This document shows, piece by piece, positions 48,510 to 64,000 of a stretch of DNA of 64,000 nt. Source of the stretch: Clavelina lepadiformis (taxonomy: Eukaryota > Chordata > Ascidiacea > Aplousobranchia > Clavelinidae); assembly GCF_947623445.1 (NCBI RefSeq), contig NC_135244.1, positions 6,262,001 through 6,326,000 on the forward strand. Reading direction: 5' to 3'. The translations under genes were made by a program, and so were the position numbers. A model generated the notes under the pieces. That model was not told where the DNA came from. It saw only the letters and a program-made list of their open reading frames with translations, and ran no database searches. Each line of letters opens with the position of its first letter. Position 1 is the stretch's first letter.

Positions 48510-49143
48510 ACATTTGTTGTTGAACAATCGGAAATGTTGTAACTTTGTCCCTGTAATTTAGCCCATGAGCAGCTTTATAGAATTAAGTAAAATTGGTGGA
48601 TGCATTGAGTTTTAGCAAGTTAATATGCAAGTTATAAATAGCATCAATTTGTGGTATGATTCAAATTTACATGAAATGGAAACTTCACACTTAATTATGT
48701 TTCTATCTGGTTTTCACAACCTTTTTTTTTTCGTAAAATGAACATTTTATTCACTAATTTCTGCAAGTGCATTTGGACTCATATCGGTAATTTTGAAACA
48801 TTTTGACTCATTGCATTCAATATCAAAAAAAATGCCTCATGTTTTGACTCAGTGCAACTGGTATGCCATGCCTGTAAAATTTTGTTTGAACTCTCTGATG
48901 GTGTGAATGTTTTCAATCTTAAATGTTTCTGTCGTTGGATGTTTTATATGTGTACCAGTTTTACTTAGCAGTAGTTTGATTGCCAATCACTTTTGTTGTG
49001 ACACTCTCCTTGCTGTTCTTGTTGCAGATTCAAATAGATTTGGTAGTAGTTCACTCTTTTACATTGTTATGTTGTAACTTGTATATCAATAGTAAAAAAT
49101 CTTCTGTAAAGAGTTTTACTGTTCCTTGTATCCTTTTGGAATC
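48510..49143. other. Spacer between RMI2-like gene and FPGT
   Basis: About 630 bases between two plus-strand genes. No coding exon was found. It holds the RMI2-like 3' UTR and FPGT promoter or 5' UTR. Confidence 0.4.
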
Positions 49144-51724
49144 ATGGTTGTAACAAGGGACGTTGTTCATTCGACCAAGAAGCGGTTTAAAAAGTTTGAA
49201 AAGTTAAAATGTATGCATTTTGGCTGCTGGTATTTATATTACCAATCATCTTTACCTCTACAGTTTACACCTAATTTTTTTATTATGAATGTATCCAATA
49301 TACTTTACTTTCGGATTGATATACTTCTATTTATTTTCCAGGTTCTGAATCAAACGCTAATGGAGAGTTTTGGGATATCGTCATTCTGACTGCTTTGGAT
49401 GATATTCAAAAGAACGTTTTTGAAACACAACTAAAGAAAAAGATTGAAAACAAGCAAATACCATTTTCTCAATACTATGTTGTATCTGATCCTCCAGGAT
49501 ACAAAATTGGTTAGGGTTCTTACATTTCTTTTTACAAGTTTATTTGAGCAACTGTTTTATGTATAGAGGAATTATACAGTAGATGTATGTGCGCATGGAG
49601 CTGATTTTCAATGTTGTATGCTGTGAATATAGTCTAAATGTGTGATTTTTGCAGGTAATGGAGGGTCTACAATGGTTGTTTTAGAGTTTTTATTTGACAA
49701 GTTTGGATATGAAGAAATAAAAAGCAAAAAGATCATCATTATACATGCTGGTGGGTTTAGTCAACGCTTGCCGAATGCAAGTGCAATTGGCAAGGTAGAT
49801 TAACGTTAACTCATGAATCGTGAAGCTGCAAATGATGCAATATTCATTGCTTGTGAAACGCTCTTTTGTTTTTAAACAAAGGCGTTTGTGGCTATGCCAT
49901 TTGGCTCCCCAATCTATCAGATGCTTGAGGTAAAACTTGCATCGTACATTGACTTTCCATCAAAAATGCCATACGGTGGGGTGTTTGTCTGTTGTTCAGA
50001 TACTTTGGAGGTTTACAATGATTCGGACATTGCTTGGACATTTCCCGCTACTGGTAAAGTGAAGGAATCAGGATAAAACTTCAATATCGATAATATCATG
50101 TTTTTTTGTAGTATTACTTTGTTTTGAGATTTATAATATAATTTTGTGTGTTGGAATTTGATAAGTAGTTTCATACCCATTTTTGTCCTTTTCTGGCAGG
50201 TATAACTGGATTGGTGCACCCATCTACCCTGGAGATTGGAACAACTCATGGTGTGTACCTCCTTGATACAGCTCAATCAATAGTTGATGGCAAGTTAATA
50301 TACAATACCAGAAAATTTTTGCACAAGCCATCAGTGATAAAAATGAAGGCTACTGATGACTTGGTTACTGAAGTTGGAGATGGTGAAGGGGTTTACACTG
50401 ACAGTGCCTACTTCATGAGTATGGATGCCGCCTTGAAAGTCAAGAACTTTTACAAGAAATACAAACCATTGACTTGCGAAATTGATGCATATGGAGATAT
50501 ACTACAGGTGCTCATTTAAACTCTTTGCTGTTATTTACAGTCGTTAGTTGCAGTACATACAGAGTTTAGACCGGTATATAGTATCACACTTGCAGGAAGC
50601 TTATTTGATCTATTTTCCCAGAATTTAACATAAGTAATTCAGCATTGTTTCTAATGAAAATTTTTGTATTTTTGCGTTAATAACTTGTCATTTTGTAGAG
50701 TCTGGGATCAGAATCTGACGATGGTTACATCACTAACACAGCAAACGTTGTTTCAACCACCGGCTCATTAATAACAGTGCGCAAACAAGTTTATGATTGG
50801 ATGAGAAACACACCATTCCATGCATTAGCACTTGTCCCAAATCATGCCGATACCCCTGGAACTTCTGGCGTTACATCCCACTTTTATCATTTTGGTACCA
50901 CTAAGGAATATCTTGAACTCTTGACTGAGGATATCCAACTTGCAGAAATGTTCGGAAAAGAAGTCGTTAATTTTTGTGCAGGTAATCCATACAAATTTTT
51001 ATCCAGGAAATCGACTGAGCAGCATGCAACCGAGCATGTTTTGCCATCGAATGTGCAAGGGCATGTAAATGATTCCTCTCTAGCAATACGTTTAAAGTCT
51101 GCGCCATGCATTATGTCATCTGTCATGCTCTCCGGTGTTGAGATAGGTGAGGGCTCTGTGTTGGAATACTGCAGACTTCGAGAATGTGTTTCCATCGGTT
51201 CTTGTTGCGTTGTCAGTAACTGCTCTTTTAAGCCCAATGCGAAAGTACCACCTGATACATTTATGCACACTGTTTCTGTAACAAGGTCAAATACTATTAG
51301 TTTGTCTCCAGTCGGCTACGTCACTGTAGCATTTGGTATTGATGATGATTTGAAATTTTCTTCTAAAACATACGAAGCCGGGAAAAACATCAAGTATTTC
51401 GGAAAGCCACTGTACAAAATATTTTCTGATAGTGGCCAAGCTTTTGCAGGCTTTGAGAACAAAGAGACTGTTAATTTGTGGAAGGCTAAACTCTTCCAAA
51501 TTTTTGACACTGCAGAGGAATCCTCAGCAATGATGTGTGAATTTTTGGAGAGTTTAAGCCAACAAAATGAGGATGTTCATGTGCTACAGCATCCAGATAC
51601 CAATCTGCTTTCAATGGATGATATTTTGAAAGTTAAAAATGTAGAAAACATGCTACATTTTAGGTGTGCTTTGGAAGATGAAATTATTCATCAATGCATG
51701 AAAGGTTCAGTAAATTATCATTGA
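49144..51724 (+). CDS. FPGT: Fucose-1-phosphate guanylyltransferase (GDP-L-fucose pyrophosphorylase)
   Basis: Six exons: 49144-49210, 49342-49509, 49655-49794, 49882-50053, 50200-50507 and 50699-51724, phases 1/1/0/1/0, 1881 nt, 626 aa, slightly above the vertebrate length of about 600. The first exon (STKKRFKKFEKLK) matches the helical family N-terminus, and GEFWDIVILTALD follows. The nucleotide-binding part contains GNGGST and HAGGFSQRLPNASAIGK at about residues 110-130. Later come PIYQMLEVKLA, HPSTLEIGTTHGVYLLD, FLHKPS, CEIDAYGDILQ and FYHFGTTKEYL. A left-handed beta-helix-like tail (GVEIGEGSVLEYCRL, VSIGSCCVVSNC) follows. The enzyme joins GTP and L-fucose-1-phosphate into GDP-L-fucose in the salvage route, in the cytosol. 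It makes the fucose donor used for glycans, which fits animal origin. Confidence 0.97.
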
Positions 51725-54654
51725 TCTTAGTAGTAGTAATCATATCATTATTTTACCATCTATAATAGCAATATTTGTACGTGCACCATTTTTAGCATCT
51801 TCAACAGCTAACTAGTCGATAGTAGTTAATTTTATATAGCATTATCTTCAAAAAACGTTCTCTGTCATGCCACAAGTTGATTTACACATGATCTTGCCAC
51901 AAGTTGATTAGGTACATACAGAGACAGTATTGTGCATTAATTAATGTGTATATATATACAGTATATAACATATATCGGTATATATGTAATATGTTCCGTT
52001 TATTTGGATCAAATTGTGTTGTTGTCTAAAGTGTGGAATGAATATTTACCATACTTTTTATTAAAGTAACTGCTTACTTAATCACTCTAGCCAGCCCTTT
52101 AGTTTGCATTGATTCGCTTCTTGTCTACATTGCGCTTTTGTTGTATTTTATAGTAATTTCTATATACAGAAAACTAAAAGATTTGTAATATGTAAAGTAA
52201 AGCATTTATTGACACATTAATTGTGTGTTTATTGCGTTGCTATACCTATGTGTTCTATGTGTGACCGTTTATATTTAGCAACATTATGTTTAAACATTTA
52301 ACACATTGACAAAGAAACGGTGCTATGTAATTCCTACTCATCGATCCATGAATATGCTGTCAGCAAAGGCGTGTGATGTGTATCATCCTATGTACCAACT
52401 ACGCACCTTTTGCACCGAAAAGACATGGAACGTGGTCGGTTCTGCAATATACTTTGTCATGTATTGTTTGACACATGGAAAGACTATGCGTGTTGGTTGT
52501 TGACTACCGAATGCCTCAGTTTTAGAGGCAGAATTTATTTTGCTTAAGTAAAAAAATTAAAAAAAAACTTATACGTGACCGTCATAACATTTACGTCGAG
52601 TTTTTACCTTTTGCGTAGTTACAAGAAATTGTGATCTTTGTAGAGGATCTGTCTGAAGAACTAGGACCATCTAACATCGAGCTGAATAAAACCTGGGAAC
52701 ATGTTTTTTTCCATGTTCAAAACTTTCTTTGTGGTGATTTTAAGTGCAGAAAATATGGAATAACATGGTTTTGTTAAAGACTTTGTATCTACCTGTCAGT
52801 CTTTTACAGAAAACTATCAGATTTGAAATTACTATAGACAGCTGCGTTACTAAGAATCTCCGATCCCAATGTCTTTAAAAAATATTGCATCCGGCTTCGT
52901 ACTAACCATAATTTTGCAGCTCAATGCAAATTAAGTGCGTTTTGCTATTTCGATCAGAATGCAACATGCCGTGAGTTTTTATTAATTCAACATGGACCGA
53001 GTTAAGTTGTAAACGGGACTGTTTGGCAATAGTTAAAATAAACGATATTTGAAATGAAGTATTAGGAAGTGTTTTGAATGGCGTTCGTCTGTGGTACTAC
53101 CAGAGCCATCCGATGCCTAAATGGAGAGTTTCCAAAGTTTATAGACTAGAAAGTGGAACTCTAGTCGTGCTCATAAGGTTAATACAAAGCATTTCTAACA
53201 GCAATCAATCTCAACTGTACTAATTGTCAAAATTAGCCCTTATTCCTACGGAATTCTATTTCATGTGTTTAACAGCAAACGCTGTAGGCTACTCTATTTT
53301 GGCCTTGTCCAGTATAAGCGACAAATAATTAATTCCGATTGACGTCATTCATTACCACAGCGCTCAATGCGTTAGTTCTCAATGTCAGTCTGGTGTTTGA
53401 CAGTTTACTGAACGCATCTGTGCTCTGAAAGCAATAGCCGTTTCGTTGTGAATCAATGACATAATTATATTCAAGAACATTGACCGTTTGGTTATTCTAC
53501 TGTGATGCCCAACTAGTCTTTCAGTATTTGACGAACACACATATCAATGGAGTCGGACTTAACCAACAATCGATCAAGAATCAAGTAATTACAACTAGTA
53601 AGAACACTGTCAGCTGGCACAGAACCATGCAATTCATCGTGTGTCAGCTTCGATTTTCATATTTTAAGATTATAAAATATCTGCCCAAGTACGGCACTAT
53701 TAATTTTTTATGGAATAGTGAACAAAATGTAAAAATAACAAGTAAAGTAATAAATTATCACATTCGAAACCAGGCAATTCTAATTGAAAGCAAAGCAATC
53801 TCGGTGGAGCCTTTTAACAGCAATTTGGCTATATAGATCTATACTTAATTAACTACTAATTAAATCGACTCAACTATATCTAGTTAGAATTGCAGCATAT
53901 CACATCAATAATGTCAGAATGTAGGTAAAAACATATTTATTAACTGGGCCAGCTGGGACATTAAGAAAGAGCTAAAGGCTAAGCGTGGTCATTTTATAAG
54001 CGGTTGTTGGCATGCTTATGTGTTATGGTTCAGCTTCTATGGTAGTTTTCGTGTATTTTCAAATGACATGTTTAGAAGGCTGTCATTAAAGTTATGGTAT
54101 TTAACCGGTTACGTTGAGGGAGAGTAAAAATGGTTTCGCTCTAGGGATTTTGAACCTATAAGCAGGCAAGCTTGATGAAACTTTTTTCTACCGGATAGAA
54201 GAAGAGAGCTCTCTTATTCTAACTTGTCATAAAAAAGGACGTACTTATTAACGTACTTCATTCTGGTTGGCTGCAAAGCGAGGTGTGTCTGCCACAAGAC
54301 CAACATGGATGAACACGGACTCGTTCAATTGCGTAACAAAACAGAAATTCCAGTGTAAACGGTAAATGTTTCCCTTAATAAATGTGTATGATTAGTAATT
54401 GAAATAGGCATATTCAAATGCAATAGAAGCGGCTGTCTTTGACAGGTTAGAAACAAAAGAATTTATAACTTGGGAGTTAATTGTAGGCTACCAGTACATT
54501 TACCTTAATGCCCAAGGGTGCCCAGTAACGTGGTGTTTTTACCTACATTCTGACATTGTTGATATGAGATGCTGCAATTATAACTAGATATAATTAAGTT
54601 GATTTAATTAGTAGTTGATTATTGATCTATCAAGCCAAATTGCTCTTTCTGAAG
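51725..54654. other. Intergenic stretch between FPGT and OAT
   Basis: About 2.9 kb. A 118-codon frame at 53480-53836 (+) has no recognised domain and I leave it uncalled. A dispersed repeat lies at about 53970-54115. The rest shows nothing recognisable. Confidence 0.4.
53970..54115 (+). repeat. Dispersed repeat, copy 1
   Basis: About 145 bases matching 61975-62117 at about 85 percent by eye. Shared blocks: CGGTTGTTGGCATGCTT, GTGTATTTTCAAATGACAT, TTTAGAAGGCTGTCA and GGTTACGTT. Both copies share orientation. No terminal repeats or coding sequence were seen, so the element type is unknown. Confidence 0.8.
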
Positions 54655-59936
<5,282 letters not shown>

Positions 59937-60028
59937 CTTAAATCATGTAATATGATTAATCGAGTTTTTAAACCTTATAGATAGTGGATGGAACTTGAAG
60001 TAGAATCTTTGTTTTATAATCGTGTGTT

Positions 60029-60034
60029 AATAAA
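60029..60034 (+). terminator. Polyadenylation signal for OAT
   Basis: AATAAA 93 bases after the OAT stop. Confidence 0.6.
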
Positions 60035-61974
60035 CAATAATGTGTTAACGTTACATTGCAAAAAATCCTTGGCAAATAATCTTTCACCTTTATAATGTTA
60101 TGTCCAATTTGGTTGAAGTTTTAAGGTTGTGGACTATAAGTAATACAGTATTAGACCAACACCTAATTGAAAAGATTTTAGCTGTGTAATCTTCATTCTG
60201 ATATTTGTAATGGAGTACTTGACAAGTATTTTTACCATGGAGTTAGTACTGATCCAAACATTGTGCATATAGTTTAAGTTCACTACCGTGTCTGTTTTGT
60301 TACTTGTCAGGAATGTCATTTTTATCCTGTACGAATGTAGCTCCAAGCATATGTATTTTAAAAATGTTTTGCTGTGTTTGCTGGTGCTTTGAGTTAATTA
60401 GTGATACCATGAAGGAATAATCTAGATTTGGCTGACAAAGCAAGATTATTATAAATTAATTAGAAGTAAAGTGTTTATATGAAGGTTGGTTTGACTCTTA
60501 ATGAAAGTTGGATTTTTTCCCGGATGCCCACTGCATAAAGGCTAATAAAGAAACATCTTTTCTGTGGCCGTAAAGCAAAATTTTGAAGAAAGTGCCAACA
60601 TGCGCTGAGCGAGTTTTATTTCGCATTCGTGGTTTCGTTTCGGAAACTAGATCATACTTATTGTTTTACAATTTACATGTACTATATATATGTTCACTTG
60701 CAAACTATTTTTAAAGATTAAAATGTTGAAATCCATGAATTGTAACATTGCATGAAGCTAAACGTTTTTTCCTTCCGAGATACACAGATTTATTTTAATT
60801 ACTAAAGCAACTTACAAAAATATGACCTTGTCTAAACACCGCCGCCACACGTGCATGCGTTGGATTCAACTTCAAGGTTCAATGTGTGTAAGAACTAAGC
60901 CTACTGTTTTAACATACCGGTACTCGTCCAAACTCTTGCCTGCATTTTATTTAAAACGCAATAACCTCAGATCTTCGTAACAATTACATTTACACCTTAG
61001 TTGAAAGCCGGATTAGCGAACTAAAGCCCGAAAATTGAAACACAGAGCGGACTTGGCCTTCATAGCCAAATTTTGCGTTTGATTTGACGTATGTATTGTA
61101 ACTTACAGATGAAATTGCGTTTATGTACGTCCGCTGTTTTCCAAATAAACTTGATCGTACATATATCACCTCATCCGAGATTCCGAGCGTAGTGACAAAG
61201 CCTTGGCCCACCGGGAAAGTTCCCAAACTCCCGTTGGGTTATATCAAACCGCCTAAGCGTACATCTCCATCACTTGCTTTTTCGAAATCAGCTCCAGTTT
61301 GAGTTTTTATTATTATTTTCAGCCGCGTTTTTTGCTACAAGTGCATTGTTGTGTATTTTTTCGAGGATAGAAAATAAGTTCAGTTGGTAACCTACTAGAA
61401 ACTTCTGCAACTGAAGTGCTTACAAGCTCTCTGACTTTAGCATTTTTGCTTGGTATTAGGCTTTCTCATCTAAATACTATGTTTCTGGGACCAATTAGTG
61501 TGTGAAATTTGTTTTACCAGAGGATGCAAGTATTAATTTAAAACCGAAAAGAATCCTGAAATTTGGTTTTTATTAACAAAAACGTACTCGTTTTTGTTAA
61601 CTCTCAAGAACTCGTTTCCACGTCAACAAAGCTGTGGGAATGCCATTTCCGCCTCATTACACCACTAGCACTGAATGTATTCTAAAACTTTTACCGAAAG
61701 CGGATAACAGTTTTTTAAATAATGTAGACAAACTGACTAACAAGCGGTAATAAAAAATTTATTTCTTTGGCAGAGGAACTGTAATAATAATATCGTACAA
61801 TGCAAAAGCAATTTGGAATATGCTACCGCTACTCTATTTACCTTATGCCACCATAATGCCACTGCGGAGCGCTCTGAGACTATTTCATCAAATTGGTTCA
61901 GAGCACAAAGCGAAGCACCGTGCGGCTGCATGAAAGCGTGCGTTTGTGAATGTGGATATCGGGTAGAAAGAAGA

Positions 61975-62117
61975 AAGGCTAACCGTGGTCCTTTTTTAGT
62001 CGGTTGTTGGCATGCTTGTGTGTTATAGTTCAGCTTTTATGATAGTTATCGTGTATTTTCAAATGACATTTTTAGAAGGCTGTCACTAAGGTTACGGTAT
62101 TAAACTGGTTACGTTCG
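61975..62117 (+). repeat. Dispersed repeat, copy 2
   Basis: Matches about 53970-54115 in the same orientation; differences are scattered substitutions. Unknown element type. Confidence 0.8.
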
Positions 62118-63070
62118 CAGGTATCTTTTGCGTTTACTTCTACTTTAATTGTTAATCTAATGTATCTTCGAATATATATTTAGGACACACTAAAAGGCTA
62201 AAGTTGAAAACAGTGTTCCTCAGATCCCCACAACTAAGTCTATTTGAACCTTATTTCAGGCGTTTACTGAGACCCTATGAATATTAAACTCCAATTAAAA
62301 TTATAGCCTAAATAGCTAAAATCAACTTTCTCTTAGGTCTAGCCCACTCTTTTCTTTAAGCATAATTGCCAATCTAAGGCATTCTATAACAACGGGTGGA
62401 CGGGCTGCTGGCCTATCTATAACCTAGTCGAGGCTAGTCACCTTGGTTCTAACATACAAGTGTACAAGCTGATGACGTCACAACTTGAGTAGCTGGTGTC
62501 TAGTATACAAAGGTATCCTGTGGTTGTGCGCTTGTATACGAGACCTGTGACCTTTTTTTTAGAAATAATGCTTAAAGCAATTGCTGTCGGATTTGACAAC
62601 GGATTTGCCGAAGCTTCTGAAGATTACAAAAATTATATAGGTTAAGGTATAGGCCAGATGGGAAAGTAGTAGGGCCGTTTTCAGCAAGATCTTGCATGTG
62701 CCAAACACCCAATTATGACAATTGTAAGTACTCAAAAATGCTATGACACACTTGTGCACACTTAATTGCCTTTAATTATTTAACATTAACATGCACAGTC
62801 TGACTAATTAAATCTCTAAGTTAATTAAACATTGACTACGTAAAAGTTTTGTCCAGCTCAATAAGGGCACAATTACGCAAATAACTGAGGGCCACTGTGG
62901 CTCATTGAAAACATTTTTAAGAGTGCCTATGCCAAATTCTGCATTCTGACATTGCCCGCAAGACAGCAAAGCTCACATGATGACCTTGTTTGAGAATCAT
63001 TTTAATCTTTATTTGATTATTCTGAGTGATTGGATTTTGCGATGACTGTAGTTAATAATGTTGTTGAAGT

Positions 63071-63335
63071 TGGCTCGATAGCCAAGTGGCTGGAGCTTTG
63101 GGCTCGTAACACTGTGGTTCGTTTTTGACACCTGCTGGCACTACCATTGTAGTGTCCTTGGGCAAGGCTGTAACAGCGCTTGCTGCTGTTCAGTAGTGCT
63201 GGAGAATAGTCCTATATTCGAGCAATATGATATAAAAAATCAACAAAAACAAATAACAAATCTGTGAAAATCGGGACTTGACCAATTTGTGCTAACACTT
63301 TCCTCAGTCCGAGAGTAAAGATTATCATACGGTGC
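63071..63335 (+). mobile_element. tRNA-derived SINE, copy 2
   Basis: The head TGGCTCGATAGCCAAGTGGC carries a box A, and GTGGTTCGTTTTTGACAC approximates box B. The body and tail (TGTTCAGTAGTGCTGGAGAA, TATTCGAGCAATATGATATA, CAGTCCGAGAGTAAAGATTA) align in order with 29785-30090. The two copies are clearly diverged, so neither looks recent. Confidence 0.75.
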
Positions 63336-64000
63336 CAATGTTGTTTTGATCAATCGATGGTTCTTAACTTCCTGTGTTTGAGGACTAGTAAAAGTTACAG
63401 AAATACTTTGCAAGCCGATAAAAAAATTTGCTGCATGTTTTTATATAATTGTATCAACTAAAATTATAGCTGCATGCCAACAAGCAGCACTTCTGCATTT
63501 AATGTACGCTGATGAATAAATTGAGCATGCAAAAAAACGAATTCAAATGCCCAAAAATTGTTGTTTCATGTGATAAATTTATAAAAGGATTCAAGTTTAT
63601 CTCCTGTAAAACTGATAATGTTGCATTGAAAACTACATAATTTGTAACAGGTTAGGTTTTGTTGCTGTAGGCCTGAAATAATGTTCCTTATAGACTGGTA
63701 AAAAAGTAAACTTATTGGTAGTTGAAAACACTGGTGTAGACAACCTTGAAACAATATTCTGTGGCAACTTGTAGCTACTGTTCGCATTCGTATTGCCAGT
63801 GTACCGGTGATGCAAACTACTTGTGAAATGTTAATTCTGAAAAGCTACAAGTGGAGCTAGGAAGTGAGATATTTTTTCACTGCACAAGATTGCTTGTTCA
63901 TAGTTAAAATAAAGCACTTGTTAGGGAAGTTTTGGTTTATTATTTTAAGTTGCATTGCATCATATTACATATATATTTTCTCACTGTTTGTTCTATTGCT

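Larger units (their letters stand above)
60035..64000. other. Right-hand intergenic region, no gene supported
   Basis: About 4 kb with no convincing exon. A 78-codon minus-strand frame at 60990-61226 (MGTFPVGQGFV...) has no recognisable domain and is left uncalled. It contains dispersed repeat copy 2 (61975-62117), relatives of the 24.7 kb repeat near 62670-62960, and SINE copy 2. Confidence 0.4.

Noticed and set aside
53480..53836. 118-codon plus-strand frame, considered as a retroelement fragment
   Set aside because: No reverse transcriptase, RNase H or integrase motif could be identified.
60990..61226. 78-codon minus-strand frame
   Set aside because: No recognisable family and no partner exons; too short to call on openness alone.

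Overview
This window is nuclear DNA from an animal. Every convincing gene is split by short GT-AG introns with matching phases, except two intronless ones. The DNA is AT-rich, genes sit a few kb apart on both strands, and no bacterial or viral gene organisation is visible. The gene set (LIN9, REXO1, BBS5, a SARA/endofin-type FYVE protein, FPGT, ornithine aminotransferase, pentraxin, C-type lectin, cadherin) fits a compact invertebrate deuterostome genome. A tunicate such as Ciona is my best guess; that is inference from composition and gene density, not proven by any one marker.

Layout. 1-2360 (-): 5' part of a cadherin-superfamily gene running off the left edge. 3.3-7.9 kb (-): an intact four-exon pentraxin gene (6791-7916) and a recent partial duplicate of it (about 3752-4379) interleaved with two copies of a second unit that carries an unrecognised 47-residue terminal exon. 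9.6-10.4 kb (+): a small secreted C-type lectin, divergent from the pentraxin, so two innate-immunity-type lectins lie head to head. 12.2-18.7 kb (-): an 18-exon REXO1 (DEDDh RNA exonuclease). 19.5-21.2 kb (-): LIN9, a MuvB/DREAM core subunit, in one uninterrupted exon. 21.2-31.6 kb: about 10 kb with no gene I can support, full of non-autonomous hAT-like elements with target-site duplications, tandem duplications and a tRNA-derived SINE.

31.7-32.2 kb (+): a three-exon 133-aa protein I do not recognise by name, convergent with BBS5 (32.5-34.7 kb, -), which is complete in eight exons. 35.8-44.0 kb (-): a long ZFYVE9/ZFYVE16 (SARA/endofin) gene with FYVE finger and conserved C-terminal domain. 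48.0-48.5 kb (+): an intronless RMI2-like OB-fold protein. 49.1-51.7 kb (+): FPGT (GDP-L-fucose pyrophosphorylase). 54.7-59.9 kb (+): mitochondrial ornithine aminotransferase, with one GC-AG intron. 60-64 kb: no supported gene; repeats including a second SINE copy.

The genes do not form a single pathway; they are mostly conserved housekeeping or regulatory genes (cell cycle, RNA processing, cilium, TGF-beta/endosome, DNA repair, fucose salvage, amino-acid metabolism) with a small immune-lectin cluster at the left. I see no convincing new multi-gene system. The most unusual material is the pentraxin/unit-A duplication, the uncharacterised 133-aa protein, intronless LIN9, the repeated RVAH motif in REXO1, and the family of hAT-like elements. 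Exon coordinates were worked out by hand from splice consensus, reading phase and family similarity remembered without database search; no transcript evidence was available.
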